Of a stretch of DNA of 64,000 bases, positions 32,301 through 41,249 are shown piece by piece. Source of the stretch: Symbiodinium natans (taxonomy: Eukaryota > Sar > Dinophyceae > Suessiales > Symbiodiniaceae); contig CAJNDS010002476.1 in the NCBI GenBank assembly GCA_905221605.1, positions 210,037 to 274,036 of the forward strand, in the 5' to 3' direction. The stretch's first letter is position 1, and the number at the start of each line of letters is the position of its first letter. The notes under the pieces were generated by a model, which worked only from the letters and a program-made list of their open reading frames with translations, was not told the DNA's origin and did no database searches. The translations under genes and the position numbers were made by a program.

Positions 32301-34966
32301 ACATACCCCCAAATAGTACGATTCCCTTATAAGGACCCCAACAAGGTACCCCCTTGTTGTCGGAACCCCCCCGCCCCCCCACATGGACCCTTTTGCAGCT
32401 GCGCGGCGCTTCTGGTCCACGATGTCCACGATAGTGCACCTCGCTTGCAACGCAAGCGAGGTGCCGGAACGGGAGTTTTTGGGAGCTGGATTGGCACAAC
32501 CTGTGCCCACCCTTTTTTTCACGCGGCTTATAAGTGGGTTATAACTACAGTTATAATTAGTTCATAGGTACCCCTAAACCCTAAACCTATAGATTCGCAC
32601 AACCTATGCCCACCCCTTTTTTTGAAGCTTTGTCACAACCATATCGCACTGCCTTTCTATATAAACGTGGCCTGCTTCACATAAGGAACGCAACATAGGT
32701 CCTAAGCATGCTCCAGGCTCGAGAACGACCCTGCACCTTTTTTGCAAATGTCAATCCTATACTCCCAGAACCCTCTGGTTAAATAATGCTTGTAATGTCC
32801 TCTTGGGTTTTAAATAAACAAAAATAGAAGATAATTCCCAAAGGGGATTTAGAATCCTCCACATCGCCCTCCTGCTCTCCAAATCCTAAACCCGAAGCCC
32901 CAACCTCACCAGATTCCCAAACCGCAAACCCCTAAACCCTAAACCCTAAACCCTAAACCCTAAACCCTAAACTTACTTCTGCAATAACCAAGGGGAAAAA
33001 AGGTTAAACTTTAATATTCCTACTAAACAAGGAAACCCAAAAAGTTTAAAGTTCAGCTAAAGGCGAAGTAAGTAAACCCTAAACCCTAAACCCTAAACCC
33101 TACACCCCCCCTTCTCTCGGCCGCAGGGGCATCTTCCCAGCGCATGGGCCTCAAGATTTCGGATGGGTTTAGGGTTTAGGGTTTAGGGTTTCGGGCTTAG
33201 GGTTTAGGGTTTAGGGTTTAGGGTCCGCCGACCCTGGCGGCGTGTTGGATGGGTTTGTCTTTCCATCCTTAACCCCCAAAACGCAGCAGGACATAAACAG
33301 GCAGCAAAATCACCACCCCCCCCCACCCCCCCCCCCCCCCCCCCCCTACACCCCCCCCCCCCCCCCCCCACCCCCCCCCCCCCCCCCCCACCCCCCCCCC
33401 CACCCCCCCCCCACCCCCCCCCCCCCACCCCCCCCCCACCCCCCCCCACCCCCCCCCCCCCCCACCCCCCCCCCACCCCCACCCCCCCCCCCACCACCCC
33501 CCCCCCCCAACCCCCCCCCCACTCCCCCACCCCCCCCCCCCCACCCAACCCCCCCCCAACCTTCCTGTTTTTTGGCTTGAGCTTGTCCTGCTGCTACCCC
33601 CTACCCCCCCCCAAACGTTTCACAGAACTCTGCCGAGCAGGCTGGAATAATCTTCGAACCATGCACTATGCTCCAACGGGGTCGGCGGCTTGAGCCGGAG
33701 GCTCTTAAATCCGGCCCCCACGCCGCCCGTGGTCCAGGGCGGAGCCCGCGTCGCACTAAAGCGCTAGCTTTAAGGGGCGAGCGCCCGAGCCCAAAATTGC
33801 TTCAAATTCGCGCGGGGCCCTTCGGGAGGCCTCCAAAACGGCATCCAAGGGGACGCAACACGCGGTGGTGCGAAAAGCACGAAAACCTCGTAAAAACCAT
33901 GGGTTTTTACGAAAAACCGAGGCCACAAAACACCCGCAGCACCCCATTAAACCCTCACGGGCGCGCATCATCGGCCCTAGCTTTTCACATGGGGCGTGCC
34001 AGGCCGAAACCACGTTTTGCAAGGTTTGGGGGGGGTACCGGAAGCCCAAAACCAGGCGAGCATCATGAGCATCAGCAGCCCTGGCCCGCGGGCCCAAGGC
34101 AATAAAAAACGCTGAAAAACGCTGAAATCACCGTAAATACCGTGTTTTTATGAGGTTTTTCACGCGTGCCTCCGACCCCCACCCCTGTTGCCCTTGACCC
34201 GCCCCCAAAGTGCGCATCATCGAAACCCACGTCCGGGGGGGGGTCTGCTGATGCTGCTGATGCGCGGGGTCCGGGCGCATCATCGAGCCATCGCTTCTCT
34301 TGGGCTTCGTGGGGGGGTCCGGGCCCACGGCCCAGAGACCCAGCTGATGCTCATGATGCTCGGTTTGGGGGGGTGTTCCAACAGCAGAAAACCTCGTAAA
34401 TACCGAGTGTTTTGTGGGTCCACGTAAAAACGCCCCTAAAATCGCTCATTTTACGCGCTCGAACGGCTTCGTGCCTACAAAACACCCGAACAGCAGGACC
34501 CCGAATGCCCTTAAGGGCATGGGGTCTTGCTTTTGGGGGTTTCGTGGGCACGCAAGCGTTCAAGCACATACAATCGGCGTGTTTAAGGGGGTTTTGGATG
34601 GCCTGGGGGAGGCCGCTGATGCTCATGATGCTCCCTTTCCTGGGTCCCAAAAGGGTTTAGGGTTGCGTCGGATCGATTTGGAAGTCTGGGACGTAGACTG
34701 GTTTGAGGTCCATTCTCCGGCCATTCTTGCATACTCACTCTGCGGCATCGGATTGATTTGCATGCTCAGGCTAAGACCTGGACCCGCAACCTTCGAACCT
34801 GAACCCTAAACCCTAAACCCTAAACCCCTAAACCCCTACACCCTACACCCTGAACCCTAACCTCCAAAAAGCCCAAAAACCCACCCAAGCAGGCCAGGGT
34901 GCCGTAGGTGATGAGCGCGAGGCGGCCGGGCTGCACAAAGCGGGTGAACATGGACGTCTGGGCCAT
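26319..34966 (-). CDS. Ribosomal protein eL14, left copy, 11 exons
   Basis: Large-subunit ribosomal protein eL14. Exons in sense order: 34,966-34,903; 33,149-33,131; 32,439-32,408; 31,686-31,652; 31,271-31,223; 30,509-30,466; 29,464-29,436; 28,022-27,983; 27,881-27,843; 27,080-27,039; 26,333-26,319 (TAG stop). They sum to 408 nt with phase kept. The match to animal eL14 runs through MFTRFVQPGRLALITYG, CTIVDIVDQKR, VVVDGPESLTG, VRRHMMPVKRLSLTDF, KWSETAWAKKMKAK, RANMTDFERFK and VAKARTARSKAVKK. Human eL14 has NRALVDGP, LTDF, RWAKKIEA and MTDFDRFK in the same order. Donors are GC except GT after exon 4 and GA after exon 8; all acceptors are AG. Most introns are filled with telomere-like arrays and MITEs. 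Exon 2 is only 19 nt and is part of exon 1 in the right copy. The start ATG directly follows AG, which would suit spliced-leader addition. Confidence 0.92.
26696..26780 (+). repeat. Poly-G and TTTAGGG/TTTGGGG array inside eL14 intron
   Basis: A run of about 22 G followed by alternating TTTAGGG and TTTGGGG, within the last intron of the left eL14 gene. The other end of the same intron carries CCCTAAA near 26,898-26,978. Confidence 0.9.
28045..28660 (+). repeat. Octamer TTTAGGGG array
   Basis: Over 600 bp in which TTTAGGGG (with CTTAGGGG and TTTGGGGG variants) replaces the heptamer. It lies between exons 7 and 8 (sense order) of the left eL14 gene. An array of this one variant type implies local homogenisation after insertion. 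Confidence 0.95.
29525..29705 (+). repeat. TTTAGGG array inside eL14 intron
   Basis: About 17 pure heptamers followed by TTTGGGG variants. The intron's opposite end carries CCCTAAA and CCCCTAAA at 30,365-30,450, with a CCCCCTAAA block at 30,225-30,306. Confidence 0.95.
30020..30118. mobile_element. MITE-like inverted-repeat element
   Basis: The ends GTAGGGAATGAGGGAATGAG (left) and its imperfect reverse complement GGTACCTCATTCCCCCATTC (right) flank a TATATATG core. It lies inside an intron of the left eL14 gene. Confidence 0.7.
30531..30668 (+). repeat. Poly-G plus TTTAGGG array
   Basis: About 18 G then about 17 pure TTTAGGG units, within the left eL14 gene. Confidence 0.95.
32268..32372. 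mobile_element. Dispersed element, AAGGACCCCAA(T/C)AAGGTACCCC family
   Basis: The core 'ataaggaccccaacaaggtaccccc', preceded by CAAATAGTACGATTCC, is shared with copies near 37,043-37,102, 30,970-31,060 (reverse), 21,785-21,850 (reverse), 19,425-19,515 and 14,320-14,355. The ends form partial inverted repeats (GGGTTTCCGA / TCGGAACCCC). No coding capacity. This copy lies directly left of the eL14 exon at 32,408. Confidence 0.6.
33218..33715. repeat. Repeat element with long C/A tract
   Basis: Short form of the dispersed block described at 1.6-5.6 kb, with the same left end and the same right end (TTGAGCCGGAGGCTCTTAAA) around a ~245-bp poly-C tract with scattered A (33,316-33,560). Pro/His- and Gly/Trp-rich frames across the tract are artefacts. 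It lies inside the intron that is unique to the left eL14 copy. Confidence 0.65.
33716..34800. other. GC-rich intronic sequence, no gene called
   Basis: This lies within intron 1 of the left eL14 copy. It contains repeated 'gctgatgctcatgatgctc' motifs (near 34,342 and 34,613, partly near 34,058) and several open frames of 60-145 codons on both strands without recognised domains. The motifs and the competing frames argue for repeat-derived sequence. Confidence 0.5.
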
Positions 34967-35245
34967 CTTTTGCCTGGATTTCAAAGGGAGGTTGCATGGT
35001 CCCTTAGTATGGGTTTAGGGTTTAGGGTTTAGGGTTCAGGGCTTAGGGCTTAGGGTTTAGGGTTTAGGGTTAAGGGTTTGATCGTTTAGGGTCTAAGGGC
35101 CTCCAGTATGGTCCCCATTACCTTCTTGCAAGAAGTATGGGCCATCTTTGCGTGGGTGTCTGAGGGAGGTTGCATGGTCCCTTAAAATGGCCCCACTGCC
35201 TTCTTTTTGGGTTCTGACGTCTGGGCCATCTTTGCCTGGATTGGT
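34949..35245. repeat. Duplicated eL14 start region (left)
   Basis: The segment around the eL14 start codon recurs upstream near 35,136 and 35,213. Each copy has GGGCCATCTTTGC(C/G)TGG, and the first two are followed by GGGAGGTTGCATGGTCCCTTA. At 35,213-35,235 the sense strand still reads AAAG-ATG-GCC-CAG-ACG. The copies are separated by short TTTAGGG runs. Confidence 0.7.
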
Positions 35246-35444
35246 GCTTGGGGTTTAGACGGTTTAGGGGTTCACAGCTTCGGGTTTGGGGCAGCCTTGC
35301 CAGGTTGAGAGCAGGAGACGTGGGTAGCTGAGAACATCACAAGCAGGGGAAGTTCACAACCACACGCGACAAAACACAACTGACCCAAAGCGGGTGAAAT
35401 GTTCGCCACATTGCGATGCCGTTGTAACTTGGGGCATGCTCTCA

Positions 35445-35550
35445 GGTTTAGGGTTTAGGGTTTAGGGTTTAGGGTTTAGGGTTTAGGGTTTAGGGTTTAG
35501 GGTTTAGGGTTTAGGGTTTAGGGTTTGGGGTTTAGGGTTTAGGGTTTAGG
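35445..35550 (+). repeat. TTTAGGG array
   Basis: About 14 units between the two eL14 genes. A second array lies at 35,900-36,015 and a third at 36,300-36,382. Confidence 0.95.
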
Positions 35551-35621
35551 GCAGAATAGCCATGGGCGTTGCCTCAAAAGCTTAGCAGCGAAGTGTAGAC
35601 AGTTGGATTCCAAATACATTG

Positions 35622-35836
35622 ACTTACTGGTGCTTAAGGGAGAGTGGAAGAGTGAAACCCTATAGTAGTCCCTATATAATCCCTTTATAGTAGTCCCTAT
35701 ATAATCCCTTTATAATAGTCCCTATATAATCCCTTTATAATAGTCCCTATACAATCCCTGTATAGCAGTCCCTATATAATCCCTTTATAGTAGTCCCTAT
35801 ATTCACTCTTCCACTCTCCCTTAAGCACCAGTAAGT
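35622..35836. mobile_element. 215-bp element with 35-bp terminal inverted repeats
   Basis: The 35-nt end starting ACTTACTGGTGCTTAAGGGA (35,622-35,656) is repeated as its reverse complement at 35,802-35,836. The interior is a tandem repeat of about 24 bp (TAGTCCCTATATAATCCCTT...) in six copies. No ORF. It looks like a recent MITE or a foldback element. Confidence 0.85.
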
Positions 35837-37176
35837 TGATCTACCGCCATCGACCTACAGAGGCCTTTGCTTTGAGATTATATCGAGCTGCAGAGGCCTT
35901 TAGGGTTTAGGGTTTAGGGTTTAGGGTTTAGGGTTTAGGGTTTAGGGTTTAGGGTTTAGGGTTTAGGGTTTAGGGTCTAGGGTCTAGGGTTTAGGGTTTA
36001 GGGTTTAGGGTTTAAGGTCTTTGCTGGGACATGCATGGGCTTCCATACACCTTGAATTGAAAGCCCCATTTTCCTTGCCCCTGCTCCTTTCCCTGCTTAA
36101 GATTCTGTTCTCCCTACCCCTTGACCAAGTTGTATTTGTACCTGTCTATGTTCTATTCTATTTTACACCACTTCTACCCTCATTGCACGATGTTCGCTCT
36201 ACTTCAACCCATCTGGTTGCATGTTCCCTCATCCATGCTGGAGATTGCTCTGGGCTTGCGCGGCTTCCTTGGGCTTCCTTGGGCTCTTGATGAGATTCGG
36301 GGTTTAGGGTTTAGGGTTTAGGGCTTAGGGTTTAGGGTTTAGGGTTTAGGGTTTAGGGTCTAGGGTTTAGGGTTTAGGGTTTTGCGAGCTTTGAGGTTTC
36401 TTGCGGGGTGAGGTGCGGACAAGGCCCTTTGCTTGTCCCATCCGCACACATAAATTACCCAAAACCTAAACCCTAAACCCTAAACCCTAAACCGTAAACC
36501 CTAAACCCTACGCAAGACCTACAGCCTGAACCCCGGAACGACATGCCCGTGAACGCTCGGCCCTCTGCTCGCTGCAGTCGGGAGAGAGGGAACACCGTGA
36601 CGTTTTTGAGCTCAAAGGGCTGAAGAAAAGGCCCTAAACCCTAAACCCTAAACCCTAAACCATGGGTTCTTCCGGGTGCGAGGTTTGGGGCCACCTGTTT
36701 TCGAAGCCCACAATGTAAGGGCAAGGTGAAGAACGGGTGTGTCGCGGGGGTATGGTCACATGCCTGTCATGCTGCGCATGATACCAGCAACATCCAAACG
36801 CGTAAGTGAGTCGCACTCCATGAGGCACCCTCCTTAAAGCAGTCCATTGGTTGCAAGATGCGCCCTGTCCAAACAGCAGGAGCCATGGCTCAAACAGGGT
36901 TTTCTTATTCGATTCAAATTGGGGTTGAGGAGGCTTGGGTTCAGGCGATGGTGCATGAACACTTCAGTGCATCACTTCTGCCCAGGACTGACATTCACCT
37001 GACTCACTGCAAGATGTGGGGGATTACGAAAACGAGGGAGAACCGCAAATAGTAGGGATCCCTTGATCATAAGGACCCCAATAAGGTACCCCTATTTTCG
37101 TGAACCCTAAACCCTAAACCCTAAACCCTAAACCCTAAACCCTAAACCCTCTCCATCGCTTTTTCTCTCCGCAGCA

Positions 37177-37236
37177 TCTGCCATCATTCAAGCCCATGTG
37201 CACCCATACCTGCCAAAGGAGCTGACATGCTGAGCA
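37177..37236 (+). CDS. Candidate exon, unknown gene
   Basis: Strong acceptor CGCTTTTTCTCTCCGCAG (ending ~37,176) after a CCCTAAA array. One frame reads SAIIQAHVHPYLPKELTC and then TGA, with no GT donor before it; 'CTGACATGC' leaves the exon end open. It has a similar acceptor and similar peptide to the island at 25,662. Product unknown. Confidence 0.35.
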
Positions 37237-37640
37237 CGGGGGCCCAAAACCCTCAACCCTCAACCCTCAACCCTAAATCCTAAACCCTAAACCCTAAACC
37301 CTGAACCCTACCCTAACCCTTAAGGCCCTAAACCCTTCGCTCGGCAGGAGGGCTGCGGGAACTTAGGCACGGGACGCAGGGGAAACACAACACAAAACCC
37401 AAGGCCTGAAATTTACGAACGCCCACATTTAGGGTCTGGGGATGGGGGTTAAGGGTTTAGGTTTTAGGGCTTAGGGTTTAGGGTTTAGGGTTTGGGGTGT
37501 AGGGTTTAGGGTTTGGGGTTTAGGGTTTAGGGTTTAGGGTTTGGGGTTTGGGGTTTAGGGTGAGCAGAGCGCCAACTGCAGCCGCCTGGATCGACTCTCT
37601 CATCTTGCGTGCTACGAGACTCTTCGACTGTGCGATAGCG

Positions 37641-37799
37641 TACTTGTTGGAGGTTCATGGTACTTACTAACCAACTATAACTGGGCTTGTAACCCTACTT
37701 ATAAGTGGGATAACCCCTACAAGGCCCTTTAGGGACATTATAAGTAGGGTTATAAGTACAGTTTTAATTGGTTAGTAAGTACCATGAACCTCCAAGTAG
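37641..37799. mobile_element. MITE, GGAGGTTCATGGTACTTA family (copy 2)
   Basis: The ends form inverted repeats of about 31 bp (GGAGGTTCATGGTACTTACT... on the left; AGTAAGTACCATGAACCTCC on the right) around a core with ACCCTACTTATAAGTGGG and its inverse. It lies between the eL14 genes. Confidence 0.85.
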
Positions 37800-38097
37800 A
37801 GCATCTGCTGGTATTCCTTGGTAGCCCAGTAACGATACTGTAATATAGGGGCCTGAATAAGTAGAAATAGGGTTTTTGGGGGCTATTTGTCGTAGACTTA
37901 TAAAGGGACCATCAGGGAATACTACTCGTAATTATTCCGACCCCCATAGTAGCAGACCATCGGCTGGTATTCCTTGGTAGCCCGGTTACCATACTATAAC
38001 AACTGCACCCTTTTGGGGGGGTTGGTTCCTTTGTAAGGGAGCCTTGAACAAAAAAAAACCGTGAGAAGTGTATTGCTGGGCTGCCAGGCTTCTGTTT

Positions 38098-38192
38098 TTA
38101 GGGTTTAGGGTTTAGGGTTTAGGGTTTAGGGTTTAGGGTTTAGGGTTTAGGGTTTAGGGTTTAGGGTTTAGGGTTTAGGGTTTAGGGTTTAA
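38098..38192 (+). repeat. TTTAGGG array
   Basis: Thirteen pure units downstream of the right eL14 gene. CCCTAAA follows on the other side of a ~130-bp island at 38,317-38,360. Confidence 0.95.
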
Positions 38193-38419
38193 CAAGAGAC
38201 AAAGAGTATATTGCAACAGAATGTTGTAGACTGCGGTGTGTATCATAGCTGAGACGGCCCATTGTTGCAGAAGAGAAAGTAGGAATAACCAATAGCTATT
38301 GCAGTGTAATCTCAACCCCTAAACCCTAAACCCTAAACCCTAAACCCTAAACCCTAAACCCCCCCTCCCACCTTCCTCCCCGCCACCTCCCCGCCTTGAC
38401 TGATCAAGATCTCCGCGGC

Positions 38420-41203
38420 TCACTTCTTCAAGGCCTTTCGAGGTGAACAAGCTTTGAGGGGGGGGGGGGGGGCTCTAGGGCTTCAGGGCTTCAGGGCTTC
38501 AGGGCTTTAGGGCTTTAGGGCTTTAGGGCTCTAGGGCCTCAGGGCTTTAGGGCTCTAGGGCTTCAGGGCTTTAGGGCTCTAGGGCTTTAGGGCTCTATGG
38601 CTTCAGAGCTTTAGGGCTTTAGGGCTTTGGGGCTTTGGGGCTCTAGGGCTTCAGGACTTTAGGGCTTTAGGGCTTTAGGGCTTCAGGGCTTTAGGGCTTC
38701 AGGGCTTTAGGGCTTTAGGGATTTAAACCCCCAACCCCCAAACCCCCAAACCCCTAAACCCCTAAACCCTAAACCCTTAAGCCCTAAACCCGAAATCCTA
38801 AACCCTAAACGAGGAGGCCTTCTTCACCGCCTTGGAGCGCGCCGTGCGCGCCTTGGCGACCTGCACAGGGGCGCGCGGGCTAAGGATCCCTAAGGTTTAG
38901 GGTTTAGGGTTTAGGGTTTAGGGTTTAGGGTTTAGGGTTTAGGGTTTAGGGTTTAGGGTTTAGGGTTTAGGGTTAAGGGTGTAGGGTGTAGGGTGTAGGG
39001 TGTAGGGTGTAGGGTGAAGGGTGTAGAGTGTAGGGTTTAGGGTTTAACAGTTTAGGGTTTAACTTGTATGCCTGCCACCACTTTAAACCCTAAACCCTAA
39101 ACCCTAAACCCTAAACCCCAAACCCCAAACCCTAAACCCTAAACCCTAAATCCTAAACCCTAAGCCCTAAGCCCTAAGCCCTACACCCCATCCACTGGAG
39201 CGTCGACCTTGGGCTGGAAGAACGCCAAAGCTAGCTCTTCCGCGGCTTAGGCTTAGGGCTTGAGGAGACCCTCGACCCCACACCCTAAGCCCTAAATCTC
39301 ATAAACCTTAAACCCTAAACCTCCTGAAGCCTAAAACTCCTAAACCCTAGACCTCCTAAACCCCAAACCCTAAACCCTAAACCCTAAACCCTAAACCCTA
39401 AACCCTAGAAAGCGCCCACGACCCATAGTCCCCTTAAGCTGGTCCTTGAAGCGCTCGAAGTCCGTCATGTTGGCCCGCGCCTCCTTCAAAATGGAATAGG
39501 ATTTTCAGGCTTTAAGGTTTTAGGATTCTAAGGTTTTGAGGTTTTAGGAACTTTAAGGTTTTTAGGTTGTAAGGTTTTAGTATTTTTAAGGTTTTAAGGT
39601 TTTAGGATTTTAAGGGTTAAGGATTTAGGATTTTAAGGGTTTTAAGGATTTCGGATTTTCAGGCTTTAAGGTTTCAGGATTCTAAGATTTTTAGGTTTTT
39701 GGATCTTGAGGTTTTGGGGCTTTAGGGTTTTTAGGTTTTCAAGGTTAGGATTTTAAGGTCTTTGGGCTTTAGGGTGTCAAGGTTAGGATTATATACGGTC
39801 TTAGGGCATTAGGGTTTTTAGAGTTTAAAGGCTTTAGGGTGTTAGGTTTATTTAGATTTTGGCCCGTGCCTCCTTCAAAATGGTGCTTAGGGTGCTTAGG
39901 GTCTTTAGGGCCTTCGGGGTTGTAGGGCCTCGGGTTTCAGAGTTCTTGGGTTTCAGGGTTTCAGGGTTTCAGGGTTCTTAAGGTTTCAGGGTTTTAGGGT
40001 GCTTAGGTTTTGAGGGTGCTTTGGGGATTTGGGGTTCTAGGGTTTTTGGGATTTTGGGCCATTTAGGGTTTTGGAGGTTTTAGGGTCTGAGGGGTTGTAG
40101 TTTAATTAGGGTTGGCTTGACCTTTGGCATCTCCTCGAGACACACACACACACACACACACAAACACCCCTGCGGGTTCTTTTTTTTGTCCAAGTTTTTT
40201 GGTGACATTGATGGTTTTACCTAGGTTTTAACCACATTCACATGGTGAACACACACACACACACACACGTAGAGGTCACGGCACAAACATAGGGCGTGGG
40301 ATCATCGCGGGGCCAGAACCCGAAACGACATGGGGCACCGGTCCCTTCACCCCCAACTCTAGACCCCAAACCCTCAACCCTGTGACTAAAAAACTGATAA
40401 TGTATTTAAGAAAAAATGAGAAAAAGTTATATTGTAACCCTAACCCCTAAACCCAAAAAAACCCAAACCCTCAAACCCGCACCCCTCCGCGGGTCTGGAT
40501 CAGCGCTTAGGTCTCAAGGTTTAGGGTCCAAGGTTTCGTGCGCATCGCCTGCCTTAGCCTTCATCTTCTTCGCCCACGAAGTCTCGGACCACCTCGTGAG
40601 CAGGGTTTGGGGTACATTTCTGGTCCAGCTAGCCCTAAACCCTAAACCAAAAAATCCTGAATCTGCTGCCGGGCGGCTTCTTCATGATCTCATCCTTCTC
40701 CAGTGCCTGCGAACGCAGGGTTCTTGGGGATTTAGGGGTTTAGGGTTTAGGGTTTAGGGTTTAAGGTTTAGGGTTTAGGGTGTTTTTAGGGTTTAGGGTT
40801 TAGGGTTTCGGGTTTCGGGTTTAGGGTTTGGGGTTTAGGGTTTAGGGTTTAGGGCTCCATGGCTTCAGGTTTTTGGGGGGGCGTTGGGCCTGACCGGGTC
40901 TTTTGTTTCGGGCGCCCCCAAGACGAGCCTTCTTCAGGGTCTTCTCCTTCACGCCGCGGTCCAGCTTCATGCCTCAGGAAGCAGAGAATGCCTTGAATTC
41001 GGGTCCACTTTTGGGTTTACGGTTTCAGGGTTTAGGGTTTTAGGGTTTAGGTTTAGGGTTTAGGGTTTAGGGTTAGGATTACACCCCGGAAAAGAGAAAC
41101 CTCTTCGAGGACGCTGGTGAGCTTGAGCCGCGAGCTCTTCCTCACAGCCTGCGTTGACTTCATCGGTCAGCTGCCAGCGCAACATCTCAATTCACCCTCA
41201 CCC

Positions 41204-41249
<46 letters not shown>

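Noticed and set aside
32032-32499. 155-codon minus-strand frame as an independent gene
   Set aside because: Only the part at 32,408-32,439 is coding: it is an eL14 exon read in another setting. The rest is intron and a dispersed element.
33204-33580. Pro-rich and Gly-rich open frames on both strands
   Set aside because: They are translations of a poly-C tract; both strands and several frames are equally open.
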